Shown here: positions 22,108 to 33,868 of the stretch, piece after piece | Position numbering within the stretch: position 1 is the first letter of the stretch | Layout of the letters: every line of letters starts with the position of its first letter | NCBI GenBank assembly: GCA_963971225.1 | Contig: OZ020270.1 | Location: forward strand, 15,673,817-15,737,816 | Length of the DNA: 64,000 nucleotides | DNA from: Melieria omissa | Lineage: Eukaryota > Arthropoda > Insecta > Diptera > Ulidiidae | Reading direction: 5' to 3' | Translations under genes and position numbers: made by a program | Notes under the pieces: generated by a model | The model's database searches: none | Told to the model about the DNA's origin: nothing | Seen by the model: the letters and a program-made list of their open reading frames with translations, nothing else

Positions 22108-23036
22108 GTAAGACAAATTATCATAGTTCAAAAGAAAACGGCTTAGATTGGGCTGCAACAATGCTTTTCTATAAAACGAAAACAAGAATAAAAAAGTAAC
22201 AACAATGTAAATAAGCAAAAGATGTTATTAACAGCAACAACAACAATTACCAGTAAATATTCAACGTGAAGGCCGAACAACTCGACTGAAACTGTATAGA
22301 GTCAAGCTGAAGTATACAAAAATGAATGTAAACAAATATATTAATGCATATAAATACATGCATTGAAATGTAAGATGTTTGTATGTAAATATGTACTACA
22401 ATGCAAACAAACACACATATATACAGAAAGAAACACATTCACAGATGCTAGCTAAGTTTCCCCCCTTCCCAAAATGATATCTGTGCTTTCTTGCGTACTT
22501 AATTTTTTTTTGCATACAGAGTGCGCCGCTGCAACATGTGCTAATGTGGTCATTGTCCGTTTATTATAAAATGCGTTGAATATTCGTGAAGCTGCAGCCA
22601 TAGGACCATAATGCTATTGAAATTGAATTGATTAAATTATTAAAATTGAAAGCATTATTTTCCTTGGAAAATTATAAAGTAACGGTTATTTTCAGTCCCT
22701 GAATTTGTCTGCTACTCGCTCTGCGCGCCAAAACTGTCAGTCCGCTTGTTTTCCCATGTTTTCCAGCGTAACTGGAATTCTGTTCAAAAGATGTGAAAAA
22801 CATGTATATGTGTCGTGAGTATATAGTCAAAAGCGCGACAGCTCGGGCGGGTCTGTCCAGAACACAGCACAAAAGCTGCAGAGTTCCCACCAAGGCTAAG
22901 CTTTCCGTTCACCCTTCTATATCCAATCAGCTAACATTTGGATAAGACTCTTGTTAAAGGGACAACAAGTGCGCTTGAACTTGAAACTTGCAGTGCTTTC
23001 TTTGCTCGATTCGTTGATATTGTATATATATATATA
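22108..23036. other. intron stretch, no recognised feature
   Basis: This is AT-rich DNA after the Lys/Glu-rich exon. Short open frames on both strands match nothing. The stretch ends in a TA run that hosts the mariner-like element. Confidence 0.6.
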
Positions 23037-23038
23037 TA

Positions 23039-23899
23039 GGGTTTTCCAACAAGAGGAGTTATTTTGGTATTCAAAGAAAAATGCCATTTTTTGAGATAAA
23101 TGATCGGATGTTTATTTCATAATAAAGAGGAAGGTATGCCGTTAATAATGAAAAACAACATCAGCCAAATGGCCACCACGACCACGCTTACAGGACGATA
23201 TCCTTTTCATGAAATTTTCCATAACCAAATCGCAAAGTGGCTGCCCTATGTCCTCGATAGTCTCACGAATTCTATCTTTGAGGTCTTGAATCGACGCTGG
23301 GCTGTTGGCGTACACCTTATCTTTCACGTGGCCCCAAAGGAAGAAGTCGCAAGGTGTTAAATCACAAGATCTCGGTGGCCAATTGGGATCACCTCTTCCA
23401 GAGATAACACCCAGAGGACCCAATCAGCAAAGACACGACGTTGTTGATGATCGGTCGGCTTGAGTTCTTGTGTTAACTGAACTTTATAACCCTTACGACC
23501 CAAGTCTTTATGCAAAATACGGTGTAATGACGTTTTTGGAATGCCCAATTCCAAAGAACGACGAGAAATCGACAAACCTGGGTTTTCTTCAATACTTTGG
23601 GCTACAGCAGCAATATTCTCAGTTGTTCTTGAACGACGTGCACGGGTTTTATTCTTCACATCACTAACCTGTCCCAACAGCTCAAATTTTTCCACCAATT
23701 TCTGTATTGCGGTCCGACAAGGTGCTTCACCACGACCCAAAAATGCTTTAGTTTTGCGAACTGTGACTGCAAGATTTTCACCATTATTGTAGTGAATTTT
23801 AATACATTAGTAATGTGTAACGATACATTTTTAGTAATGGCGTAGTTTCTACTTGTCAAATGTCAAAGAATAAAAGCTTCTCCTCTTGTTGGAAAACCC
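23039..23899 (-). mobile_element. deleted mariner-like element
   Basis: Inverted ends GGGTTTTCCAACAAGAGGAG are flanked by TA in a TATATA run. The minus strand carries both ends of a transposase but lacks its middle. At 861 bp it is shorter than an intact element (usually about 1.2-1.3 kb or more). Confidence 0.9.
23142..23740 (-). pseudogene. mariner-like transposase with central deletion
   Basis: The N-terminal part (CRTAIQKLVEKFELLGQVSD to GIPKTSLHRILHKDLGRKGY) is a paired helix-turn-helix of the type seen in DUF4817/IS630-mariner families. It is followed after a frameshift by NWPPRSCDLTPCDFFLWGHV, which holds the last catalytic Asp (PCDFFLWG), and the family C-terminus. The region with the first two catalytic Asp residues is deleted, so this copy cannot move itself. 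Confidence 0.87.
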
Positions 23900-24014
23900 T
23901 ATATATATATTGTATTTCACTATCTAGTATATGCCAATTTAAATTTGTAATTCATTTGCCTTTCTCGTTTTTTCTCCTCATCTTCGTTTCGCTTCGTATC
24001 ATTCAACTCGGCAG

Positions 24015-24059
24015 AAGGGTCAATTTGAGCAAGTGGGACTCAAGAAGGTCGATCGCAAG
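24015..24059 (+). CDS. bt: projectin PEVK-region micro-exon (15 codons)
   Basis: This 45-nt exon encodes KGQFEQVGLKKVDRK. The core EQ(I/V)GLKKVDRK matches a stretch I recall from the Drosophila projectin PEVK region. A strong acceptor (pyrimidine-rich tract, then CGGCAG) and a consensus donor AAG/GTAAGT flank it, and both borders are phase 0. It is followed by a 13.9-kb intron. It is too short to be found as an ORF and is called on splice signals plus homology. Confidence 0.85.
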
Positions 24060-24297
24060 GTAAGTCTCAGACTTTGTAACAATATTGTACAGTATTATAT
24101 AGCCAGTAGCTTTGCATTTCTGTACGGCGTACAGTATGTGCTGGGCTGGTGCCGCGCTTTGGAGTTTCCAGCCTTCAAGTGTCGCGAACGCAGCGCTTGA
24201 AGATGATTGATGAACCGCTCACTGCAAATATGTACAATATACTTAAATATTTATTACTACACAATGGCCGTAGAGTAAAAAGTGTATATATGTAAAT
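24060..24297. other. intron start, no feature
   Basis: A consensus GTAAGT donor begins the 13.9-kb intron. Nothing else is recognised before the next element. Confidence 0.6.
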
Positions 24298-25869
24298 TAG
24301 AGTGGAATTAGTGTTGTATGGAGATTCTTAATAATGGGTTCTCGATGCTCCGCAACCTCTCATTTTATGCGGTTTGGTGAAAAAGTGCATGAGCCACAAA
24401 ATTTTGGGGCTAGGGTGGGGCTAAATGGCATCGCATCGAGGTCAAAGTTCACAAAAAAGCTGGGAAATTCGACAAATTGCTCCACAGCTGGTTAGAAGTT
24501 GCTCTTAAAGGGTTAAAATCTATGACCGACCCCTCTAGTTTTCCTTACTGAACATTTCTTTAAACAAACTCATCCCGTATCTCCAACCCTTAATGGGGCT
24601 CCCATACAAAATGGTCGTTTTTATAAAATGGGATCCCATTGCTCCCAGGTTGCCCTCAGATGTATCAAATGTATGACTGACACCCATTTATTTTCTCTTT
24701 CGATTTTTCTTCCAAAAATACCTACCCGCTAACTCCCAGTGCTAAGGGGGCTGCTATACAAAATTTACCATTTTCTATGCCATTGGCTCCACACTTGTAG
24801 ATGTAGTAGTTAAGTAAGCGAGAAAACATCATATCTCGGAAACTACTGAACCGATTTTAATGATTTATTCAGCGATCACCAGCATTCTTGAGTGAAAAAA
24901 ACGATCGGATTTGTGACGTCAACTCTTGGGTTTATACAAAGCAAAAATCAAAACGTATTGTCGAAACCCCATTAACATTCCCACATGTAATTTATTCACA
25001 ATGCTTTTTGCATCCTGGCAACTCAATTATGAAATTGTTTTGACTTATGTGTCAAAATACCCACTCAAGAAATGGGTGTGACAAAAGAGAGTACTTGCTT
25101 TGGCTATCTACACTCACGACTGCTTAAAAATCGAGAACTGTTGAACTGGGCTGGTCTCTACTGGAAGGATCTGCAGCCTAGACCGTCCTACTATCTGCCA
25201 GACACGTGCAGCAGAACTTGTTGTCATAAAGAGACAGCAAAGCTTCTAAATGGTATTTGAGTTAAAGCGATGAACATCATTATTTTGGTTGAAAGTCAGG
25301 TCGCTCTAAAGGCAGAATGCAAAGTATGTACCTAGTTAAACTGGAGACTTTAAAGTAATATCGTGCTTCATTGATATTCATTGAGCGCCACAAAGTCTCT
25401 TTCTGAAGGGTGTCTGGACATAGCAATTTCAAAGGGAACGAAATGGCTGATAAGATGGTACAGCAGGGCTAGGAAATGGATATCATCGAGGTGGATACAT
25501 CTATTCAAACTACTTTTTTCAACTAAGACGAGTAAATGAGTAACGATTTATGAACTAACCATAGTGATTGCGAAGTCTCACGGTCATTATGGCCAAGGTT
25601 AGAGAATAAATAGATGAAAACACTGTTTGGGTTCAACAAATCTGTAATAAAGTACTTACAAAAGTTATCACTGGCCGCTGTGCTATTGCACTAGTGCTCC
25701 AATGAAGACGAATGTCTATAAGTACTTTCTGCAGAAGGCGTAATTATAACGAAGAAGTGAAATAAATTTAGAACTTTATTTGTCGATGTGACAAAGACCA
25801 CTATACAGTGGTAACTGTAGTAATTATTATTATAATTATTAACATGGTTTAACAAAGACAGCACCTTGA
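24298..25869. mobile_element. second, truncated copy of the long-inverted-repeat element
   Basis: The start TAGAGTGGAATTAGTG and the following 690 bp match the left part of the copy at 6967. The text then jumps to what corresponds to 13375 onward there, and similarity ends at GACAGCACCTTGAC (compare about 14260-14275). The right terminal repeat is missing. It lacks the pogo and LINE insertions and so gives the pre-insertion state. Confidence 0.82.
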
Positions 25870-25902
25870 CGGTGCGGTTGTTCAACCGCCATTTTGAGCT
25901 TG

Positions 25903-26130
25903 AAAAATTGCTCAAACTCAGGTCTGAACGATTTATTTGTATAGGTGAACATCCTATGCCACGTTTTCAATTCCAATTTCTCAAGCTCAATCTGTATCGA
26001 AACAGACATGAATTTTTTTCTTGGAATTCACTCAGTCTAGGAAAAAAGTGCTGAACTGAAATTGCTCAAACTCGGGTCAGAATGATTTATTTCTATAGGT
26101 GAACATCCTATGCCACGTTTTCAGGCAAAA
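25903..26130. repeat. imperfect direct repeat, unit about 155 bp
   Basis: ATTGCTCAAACTCRGGTC and the following 55 bases, including GGTGAACATCCTATGCCACG, occur at about 25905 and 26060. They represent a local tandem duplication. Confidence 0.8.
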
Positions 26131-27066
26131 AAAGCTATGGGCGTAACTGCTTTCCTATCGGTATTTCGGATTTAAAAATTTTTAGTACCGCGAAAATCGC
26201 AATTTTCGGTGAAAAAACGTTCATAACTTTTCAAATATTAATTTTGGCGGAATTTCATTGGCATATTCGGAAAGAGCACTAAAGTCTACATTGGATAGGG
26301 TGGTTTTCAAATTTTTTCCGGGACTATTAACAAGGAAGAAAACAAGCTGAAAACGTGCCTGATTTTTTGTCCATTCAGGGCTTAATGGGTTAAATGCCCA
26401 AATTCCCATGAAATTGTTGTTGTGAAAAACTGAGTTAACTCACTTTCAAAACTGAGTTAACTCAGTTTTGCCGTTTACAGACGTCTAACAGAAAATGTTA
26501 TGTTAAAATAGGGGGCAATACTCACAAATGTACAAATTTTGATAGCATGATTTCAGGCGCTGCAAGAGACGTACGAACACAAACAAAAGAAGGGATTTGA
26601 ATTGCGTTCGGTGTGGCAGATTTTTGCCAAGACAATTACTTTTTACTGAATTTTTCGCAAAAATACATACCGTCTGTCATAATCAAAGTTAAAACTTATA
26701 TTATTTGCCAATAATAAATGCTGAAAAAGAAAATAAAAAACGTGGAACTTCTTATGAACCCTCTTGACATTAAAAATTCAGACAGCTCTGATATCAATGA
26801 GCTGAAAACTGTCACAAATGAAATAAACATTGACAAATGAAATAAATTTTCATAAATGAAATAAATTTTCACAAATATGAAAACGCAGACATTCCTAGAC
26901 GTATTCAAGGAGATGGCGGCGATGGGTAAGCTGTGGCTGCCCAGAAATAAATGCAGAATTTGGCTTGACCAAATAAAAATGTAAACAAAAAACAGCTGTT
27001 TCATTTAACTCGATTCCGGTGGAAACGCTTGACAGTTCTCAAATTTAACAGAGCCCTTCACTGCAG
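26131..27066. other. intron stretch with a piggyBac-like end
   Basis: CAGGGCTTAATGGG followed by TTAA near 26380-26400 equals the right end of the TTAA element at 45070-45555, so a truncated relative may end here. The rest is AT-rich and unrecognised. The minus frame at 26696-27004 has no known match. Confidence 0.4.
26448..26469. repeat. 22-bp perfect palindrome
   Basis: The sequence AAAACTGAGTT and its reverse complement are joined directly. A related GAGTTAACTC lies about 20 bp to the left. No function is known. Confidence 0.8.
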
Positions 27067-27070
27067 TTAA

Positions 27071-27589
27071 CCCTTTCGGTACTTCTTTTTTGTTTTTAAC
27101 TTTAAAAGTCATTATTTTCCATTTTATTACTGTTTAAGCCTACATAATGAATAATCAAAAGTAATTTTTTAAAATATTGTTCGAAAAAGTGGTTTTTGGG
27201 CATCATGAAATATGGCATAGTAAAAAATAAAAAAAATCGTACAGCCTTAGTGAACTATATTTGGGATCTAACTTTTTTTACACTTACTAAAGCAATAAAT
27301 ACCTACTAGATTAGTTACATAAACCTATAAAATAAATTGATTTTTGTAATAGAATAAATAAAAGTACGAAGTGACCTCTTTTTGTAAAATACGCAGCTCG
27401 ATAGGACTGCGCACTTTCTGAACCCTTACAAGTTACTTGGTACACTAATCAAAATATTTTTTTCATGATTTGGTATAAAAATCTTCAGAGAAAAATACAA
27501 AAATTGAAAAATATAGTATCCACAAGTGTTTGACCTAAAACAGGCACTGAAAAGAGACTATGCCATATGGCATAGAATAACCGAAAGGG
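27071..27589. mobile_element. piggyBac-like MITE
   Basis: Inverted ends CCCTTTCGGT are flanked by TTAA (27067-27070, 27590-27593). TTAA targets with CCC ends mark the piggyBac superfamily. The 519-bp interior is non-coding and carries repeated TATGGCATAG motifs. Confidence 0.87.
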
Positions 27590-28560
27590 TTAAGCGCTCA
27601 GTGGAAATAGGTTATAACTCGCTAAAAGTTGCGTATGCGCCTAGTTGGCGTAGGGCGGGAAAGCATCAAAACAAATGTCCAACAATTTAACATTATGGGC
27701 GCGTTTTCTGAATATATACTGATCATATGATGAGATATGATGTGATCTTTTATAACAGGGATGAGCAACACGCTTGCGGCCCGTTAAACATTTTGATGCG
27801 GCCCGCCAAGCATTTCTAAAATTGAATATATTTTATAGTTTTTCTCCCATCAATATAGGGTTATAAAATTAATTATAATAAAAATACTGTTGAATACACG
27901 AGAAGAATTCCTTTATTAATAAACTGCGTAATATGTTATTGCGCAGGAATTCTGCTCGTGCGTAGCAAAAATGCATTGATCGTGTCCGGTTCGGTTGCGT
28001 TTGTTTATTTGATGCGCAGTGCAGCAACGAAAAAGTCCCGTTAGGCCGCTCAATTGTCTGCTAACGAAAAGGATAGTTTGTGCGCTAGTCGCATGTGTAT
28101 CCGTTGTCTTGCATTTGTGTATCTATTGCGCAATGCGTAGTTGCACTTTACTTCTGCGCAACAAATACTAAACCGAAAAAATTTTTTGTGACGAGTTACT
28201 CACATGTCGGCGACTTGTTCAAACGTGCAATACGAACGCGCCGCGGCTGTGCTTGTTTGTGTTTGCTTCTGTCACACAATCAGTCAGACTGGTAAGCTGT
28301 TAACTAGCTATTTTGGCAATTATTGTGTTTCTTGAAAGGCGTGAGTGCAATATTATTGTCAAAAAGGTAATATTATTATTATTATTATTATTATTATTTA
28401 TTAATGTAATATACAATAGTACACTAAATTAGCTAACGCGCTGGCTACTAAGGCCTACGGCGATTTTTTTTTAACTGATGTTTACATATTTATGATTGAA
28501 TTTATATACACGTATTTTTTAATTACATTTTCCGTGATTATAGGTTTACATTCAAATATT

Positions 28561-31500
28561 TTACAATTTTTCAAAAAGATTAATATCTTTCAGGAAGTTG
28601 GATATTTTAGTGACATTGTCTGTGGTAGTATTTACTAGCAATGAAGAGGGTGTTATTGGACCAAAATGGGAGGTTCGTTTAGTTGAGAGGGGGGAACAGT
28701 GATCAAGGATGTGTAAAGGACTGAGGTGGTTGCCGCAATACAGACAGACTGGGGGGGCGGCGCCGAGGAGGAGGTGTTCGTGGGATAGTTTGGTGTGCCC
28801 TATCCTTAGGCGGATAAAGAGGCTAATTTGCTCTTTGGGGAGGGAGGGGGAGAAAGTGGCTTTTTTGCATTCGGGATTAAATGTGGTATATTGATGGGAG
28901 AATTGGGTCCATGAGTCCATTTTGAGTTGGTTAAGATGGTGGGATATATGTCTTAGGAGATCTTTTGGGATAGGTGGGGCAAAGGATATAGAGGGGGAAA
29001 GGTACATGTTTTTGGCTTCGGAATCAGCGTATTCGTTACCTCGAATGCCTTTATGACTGGGGGTCCAGATGATTTTTAGTTTGCGAGGGTTTTTAATTAG
29101 GTGGTTACGGATGTCTGATATAACTGGATTGTCGTTGAAGATGTTTTCTACGCTTTGGATGACTGAGAAACTGTCTGTACAGATGGCGAATTTACCCTTA
29201 TTGTTTTGTACATACTCTATGGCTTTAATTATAGCGACCGCTTCAGCAGAATAAATAGAGCTGTGGGGGGGGAGCCACCCACCTGATATTAATGTTCCAT
29301 CATTTTTCACTACGGCGAAGGTAGTGCTGTGGTCGGTCTTTGATCCGTCTGTGAAAATTAGAGCTCGGTTGCATATGTCTTTTCTATTAAGTAGTTCGTG
29401 GAAATATTGTTGGAAAGTGACCGCAGGGGTGGTGATTTTGAGGAAATTGTGGAGTTCGGTGTTGATGGATTCAGCTTTAAGGAGCCAGGGGGGATTCCAA
29501 CTGATTTTTGGGCATGTAGGGGGGATTTGGATTCCTAGGTTTTTGCAGTTTGCACTGCAGTATCTTATGGTGGACATTGTTTTGTAGTTGCGCTTATGGA
29601 GAGAAGAATTTTTGAATAAGTTGAAAAGGGGTTTGCTTGTTGTATTTATGAGTCTAGGAATGAGCTTTAGGGTCACAGTTTGGCGTCTTTCAGTAATTGA
29701 CGGCAGACCGGCTTCAGCTAGGATACATTTGGTAGGTGATGTGGGGAAAGCGTTGATACTGCGTCGGACTGCTGTGTGGTAGGGCATATGGAGTAATTTT
29801 ATGTGGGAATTAGCGCAGAAACCGTATATTGGAAGCCCATAATCTATCTTTGCTAATAATAGAGATCTGGTGATGTTGACTAGTGTGTTGGGGTGTATTT
29901 GAAGGTGTTTAGATGAGAGATATTTTATGATGTTTAGTCTTGCGGTAAGGTTTTTCCTAAGGTTACGACAGTGTTCCTTGTATGTATATTTTGTGTCAAA
30001 AGTTATTCCGAGAATTTTATGAGATTTCACATTTTCTAGTGGTGTATTTTGGATATTGACTTGTAGTGGTGAACAGAGCTTCTTCCGACAAATATGGAGC
30101 ACTTTGCATTTGTCGTACGATAGAGTTGCACCCGATTGTTGTCCCCAAGAGTGTATGTCTTGGAGTAAATTGGAGAATAACATTTCGACTTCTCTTGGCT
30201 CTTTGATTTTCGTGAAGAAGAATGCGTCATCGGCGTAGATTCTGAAATCCATGTTCTTGTAGGTTGAGGCGATTTTGTTTAGTTTTTGAAAGGCTATAAT
30301 AAAGAGGGCAACTGATAAGGGAGATCCCTGGGGTATACCATTATTAAGCGGGAAAGTTTTGGAGTAGGTACCATTGACTTTAACTTGAAATTTGCGGTTG
30401 GTTAGAAAGGATTTAATTATTGCGTACATTTTGGGCCCGATTCCCCAGGAAGAAAGCTGTTCGAGAACCACATGGGCGCCTATCCGATCAAACGCTTTTT
30501 CGAAGTCTGTGGAGAGCAGGGATATGTGGTTTTTGCTTGAGAGAGCATCGCTGATGAAATGTTGAAGGGGAAGAAGTGCATCGAGGGTACCATGTTTCTT
30601 CTTAAAAGCAACTTGTTTAGGGCTGACCAGGTTGTTTTTTGTGATGTACCACATAAGGCGTTTGGTTATCTTTTTTTCCATAACTTTACAGAGACAGGGT
30701 AGTAGGGATATGGGTCTGTAGCTGTTAATATTGTTTGGGGGCTTGTTTGGTTTGGGTATCGGGAGGACGGTGGTGGAAAGCCAGGTGTGGGGGTAGGTGC
30801 CTGTGTGGAGTATTTTATTGTATAGAATCAGAAGTACATTTTTGAAGGAATTGGGTAAATTGCGTAGCATAGGATAAGAAATGCGGTCTTTTCCAGGAGT
30901 TTTGCCTTTGGCGCTTTGTATGGCGAGTTCGAGTTCAATGGGGGTAAATTCAATATCTAGATTGCGGGCGTCGTTGGATAATCGGGTTTGGGAATACGGT
31001 TGGAAGAGGGTAGTGTTTTTGCGGGTTATGTATTCGTCTGGAAAATTGGTATCTTCGGAGTAGCTTGACCAAGTTTCGCCGAACGCGTTGGAGATTTCTG
31101 GAGCGGAGGATAGATAGGCGTTTGGTAGTTGGATCGCTGGAATGGGTATGGGGGGAAGTCCGGTGAGGGCTTTGATTTTAGCCCAAATTTTTTTGGGGGT
31201 GGAGGAAGGGTTAATATCAGAAGTAAATTCTCCAATTGATTTTCTTTTTGCGGTTTTTACATTTCTTTTGAATACGGCATTGGCTTTTTTATATTCAATT
31301 AGGAGGGGGATAGAGAGGGAGGATTTGTAGGAATGCCAAAGGTTTTGCTTTTTGGTTCTGAGAATATTTAGTTCCTTATTCCACCATGTGGTATACTTTC
31401 TTAGTGGGGTGATGTTGCTCTGAGGGATGGAGATGTTGGCTGCCGATTTTATGGCTTTTGTAATATTCGCTGTGAGCTGGTGGACATTGTTTGCGCTCCA

Positions 31501-32268
31501 GTCTTTGTTGCGCTCCAGTCTTTTTTGGCATAAAGATTGGTATAAAGGCCAATTGGCAGCATTTGTATTGAATTTTGGCGATCTGGTCAATTTACATTGC
31601 CCTACATTTGTTTGAATTTCGGTAAGGATTGGGTAATGATCGCTACCATGCAAATTATGATACGTTTTCCAGTTACATCTTGGGTTTAGATATGGATCAA
31701 CTAGTGTAAGATCAATGTGCGTAAACGATTGGTGGGTTGAAAAGTGGGTGGGTGTTCCGTCATTTAGTACAGTTAGGTTATTTGCGATGATAATGTTTTC
31801 GATTGTAGTACCTCGTGCATTTGAATTAGGGGACCCCCAGAAAGGGCTCCAGGCGTTGAAATCGCCCAGGAGAAGGGGGGGAGAATGACATTGGGAAAGT
31901 AGGGAGGAAATTTCTGACTCACTGATTATTTGTGTTGGAGGGATATATGAATTAATTATCGTAAATGTGGGAGGTAATTTTATATCTATGGTAACCGATT
32001 GTACAGGGGAATTTGTGGATAGTAGTTTGTGGGGGCAGTTGCGTCTGATGAGTGTGGCAACCCCTTGCTTGGAAGTGTTATTGTTAATGCTATTGCTAAA
32101 ATATCCGGTGTAGGCTTTGGGGATTATTACATTATTATTTTTACTATATGGAATGTGGGTTTCTTGTAAACAAATGACGTCAGGTTTCGTGTCTCTAATT
32201 AAAAGCTCAAGTTCATGATAATTATTAATATAGCCTCTTATATTCCATTGGAGAATTTTAAATGTCAT
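28561..32268 (-). CDS. I-type LINE ORF2: endonuclease, reverse transcriptase, RNase H (intact)
   Basis: This is a 1235-residue open frame. Residues 1-230 are an APE endonuclease (QWNIRG, QETHI, GDFNAW, GSDHYPI). The middle holds the reverse transcriptase (TTVLPIPKPNKPP, SYRPISLLPC, LSTDFEKAFDRI, NGIPQGSPLS, IYADDAFF). Near the C-terminus an RNase H domain follows (IFTDGSK, SAEAVAIIKA, CTDSFSV, WTPSHKGIRGNEYADSEAK), as is characteristic of the I clade. The end has a CxxC..H..HxxxxxC-like knuckle (CLYCGNHLSPLHILDHC). All catalytic motifs I can check are present. The protein nicks the target and copies element RNA into it. ORF1 lies 190 nt upstream. Confidence 0.94.
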   Translation of the reverse strand: MTFKILQWNIRGYINNYHELELLIRDTKPDVICLQETHIPYSKNNNVIIPKAYTGYFSNSINNNTSKQGVATLIRRNCPHKLLSTNSPVQSVTIDIKLPPTFTIINSYIPPTQIISESEISSLLSQCHSPPLLLGDFNAWSPFWGSPNSNARGTTIENIIIANNLTVLNDGTPTHFSTHQSFTHIDLTLVDPYLNPRCNWKTYHNLHGSDHYPILTEIQTNVGQCKLTRSPKFNTNAANWPLYQSLCQKRLERNKDWSANNVHQLTANITKAIKSAANISIPQSNITPLRKYTTWWNKELNILRTKKQNLWHSYKSSLSIPLLIEYKKANAVFKRNVKTAKRKSIGEFTSDINPSSTPKKIWAKIKALTGLPPIPIPAIQLPNAYLSSAPEISNAFGETWSSYSEDTNFPDEYITRKNTTLFQPYSQTRLSNDARNLDIEFTPIELELAIQSAKGKTPGKDRISYPMLRNLPNSFKNVLLILYNKILHTGTYPHTWLSTTVLPIPKPNKPPNNINSYRPISLLPCLCKVMEKKITKRLMWYITKNNLVSPKQVAFKKKHGTLDALLPLQHFISDALSSKNHISLLSTDFEKAFDRIGAHVVLEQLSSWGIGPKMYAIIKSFLTNRKFQVKVNGTYSKTFPLNNGIPQGSPLSVALFIIAFQKLNKIASTYKNMDFRIYADDAFFFTKIKEPREVEMLFSNLLQDIHSWGQQSGATLSYDKCKVLHICRKKLCSPLQVNIQNTPLENVKSHKILGITFDTKYTYKEHCRNLRKNLTARLNIIKYLSSKHLQIHPNTLVNITRSLLLAKIDYGLPIYGFCANSHIKLLHMPYHTAVRRSINAFPTSPTKCILAEAGLPSITERRQTVTLKLIPRLINTTSKPLFNLFKNSSLHKRNYKTMSTIRYCSANCKNLGIQIPPTCPKISWNPPWLLKAESINTELHNFLKITTPAVTFQQYFHELLNRKDICNRALIFTDGSKTDHSTTFAVVKNDGTLISGGWLPPHSSIYSAEAVAIIKAIEYVQNNKGKFAICTDSFSVIQSVENIFNDNPVISDIRNHLIKNPRKLKIIWTPSHKGIRGNEYADSEAKNMYLSPSISFAPPIPKDLLRHISHHLNQLKMDSWTQFSHQYTTFNPECKKATFSPSLPKEQISLFIRLRIGHTKLSHEHLLLGAAPPVCLYCGNHLSPLHILDHCSPLSTKRTSHFGPITPSSLLVNTTTDNVTKISNFLKDINLFEKL

Positions 32269-32458
32269 TATGTTGTTGATATGTGAAATATATATTTGTA
32301 GGGATAGCGTAAGTTGTAAATGAATATATGTGTTTGAAGATATATAAAATAGGTATTTACAATGCTAGTTGGATCGATTTTAGTTTAGTAGGTATGTATA
32401 TTTTTTAGGTATGTGTATGTATGAATAGATTTGAATATGTGTATATGAAGGTATGTTG

Positions 32459-33868
32459 TTACAATTGCAATTTTTTGTTTGTTGCTGTTTTGGTTTTTAA
32501 ATATTCTTTAACTGTTGACGTTGTTGGGGGAGATGTATGTATGTTGCTGCTGCTGTGTGAAGTTTGGCTGTTGGTTGGAGAGCGATGCTGGTCCAGTTCC
32601 AATTCCAGTTGTTCCATTCTTGTTGTTGTTGGAGTGGGAGAGTTGTTTAAGTCGCGAATGAAGGCGAATGTGGAAGAGTGCGAGTAATTTTCAGACAGTG
32701 GTGTGTTTGGGTCGAATGAAGGTGAGCTGGGTGTGTGTGTTTTTTTTTTGTATGGACCATGCAGGTCAGTTGAAGGTAGGTTGTTGTTGGGGGTGTTGTT
32801 GTTTTCTGTTTCGGCTAGTGGTTTTTTCGTTGAGTTGTTTGTTTTAATGTTGTTTGTAGAGTTATTGTTGTTGGGCGAATGGTTTGTTATTGATGAAGTA
32901 CCATTGTTGGTGTTGGTTTTTGTGTTGGTTATGTTTGTATTATTTGCTTTTAGGGCACTGGCAAAGGAATGGGAATTGAGTGGGAGGGGGTTTCTGATTT
33001 TGTATATTTTATTTGCTTCTCGCATTGTACATTTTTCTTGTGTTTTAATTTTCAATACTTCTTTTGCTTGTAGGTACTTTGGGCATGTGGTAGCCGATGC
33101 GGGGTGTTCGCCCGAGCAATTGACGCAAAGTGTTCTCGTGCATGGAGCAGGGGTGTGGGGAGGGAAATTACATACACAACAGGTGGGAAGATTTTGGCAG
33201 TGTTTTTGAGTGTGCCCCAGTTTCTGGCAGGTTCTGCAACGCATAGGGTTTGGGTAGTAGGGCCGCACTGTGGCGTTATACCAGGCGATGTTGATTTTTT
33301 CCGGTAGGGAGTAGCTTTCGAAGGTGAGCAGGACGACCCCGGAAGGTTTGGGGGTCCCGTCTGTTAGTCGTTGAAATTTGTACGCGTTCGTAACATTGTA
33401 ATCCTTGAGTCCTTTTATGATTTCGGCTTCCGGGATGTTGTTGAGGTAAGGCGCATACACCGTTCCTTTAACGCAATTGAGATTTTCGTGCGGTTTGGCG
33501 GATATGTCACAGATTTCTGGGAGTGATTTGGCTGCAATGAGTTTTTTCGCAGATTGACTGTTTTTTGTCAGGATCACTAAGCTTCCATCTCTCTGGGGAG
33601 TTATTTTGATGATCTCTTTGCATAAAGCAAGGAGGGATTGATGAACGTTGAACAAGGAGTAGTGTGTTGCCAATGGTTTGTTCGGATCTGGGGTATTTAC
33701 AACAATAAACTTCGGATCATCTTTTTTTGTTACCGGGAGTTCTGGAAACTCGTTTATTAAGTTCACAGTTTTTTTGCGTTTGGCACGGGGGCTTGGTGAT
33801 AATAGGGCGAACCTATTATCACCAAGATTGGGGGCCACTGGGGCCATGGCGGAAAGTATTTTTCCCAC
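32459..33868 (-). CDS. I-type LINE ORF1: gag-like zinc-knuckle protein (intact)
   Basis: This is a 469-residue open frame starting MGKILSAMAPVAPN. The central part has three Cys/His knuckles (CRTCQKLGHTQKHC, CCVCNFPPHTPAPC, CVNCSGEHPASATTC) of the kind found in I-clade ORF1 proteins, preceded by PYYPNPMRC. The C-terminal third is Asn/Thr-rich low complexity (NNNST.., TNTNNG). It binds element RNA and forms the transposition particle. A second Met (APMAP region) lies seven codons in. The + strand frames here are shadows. Confidence 0.92.
   Translation of the reverse strand: MGKILSAMAPVAPNLGDNRFALLSPSPRAKRKKTVNLINEFPELPVTKKDDPKFIVVNTPDPNKPLATHYSLFNVHQSLLALCKEIIKITPQRDGSLVILTKNSQSAKKLIAAKSLPEICDISAKPHENLNCVKGTVYAPYLNNIPEAEIIKGLKDYNVTNAYKFQRLTDGTPKPSGVVLLTFESYSLPEKINIAWYNATVRPYYPNPMRCRTCQKLGHTQKHCQNLPTCCVCNFPPHTPAPCTRTLCVNCSGEHPASATTCPKYLQAKEVLKIKTQEKCTMREANKIYKIRNPLPLNSHSFASALKANNTNITNTKTNTNNGTSSITNHSPNNNNSTNNIKTNNSTKKPLAETENNNTPNNNLPSTDLHGPYKKKTHTPSSPSFDPNTPLSENYSHSSTFAFIRDLNNSPTPTTTRMEQLELELDQHRSPTNSQTSHSSSNIHTSPPTTSTVKEYLKTKTATNKKLQL

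Noticed and set aside
21635..22124. Minus-strand frames of 147 and 152 codons, rich in Ser/Phe/Leu
   Set aside because: They mirror the purine-rich Lys/Glu projectin exon on the other strand; composition alone keeps them open.
32703..33307. Plus-strand frames of 168 and 67 codons
   Set aside because: Antisense shadows of the zinc-knuckle ORF1 of the I-type LINE.
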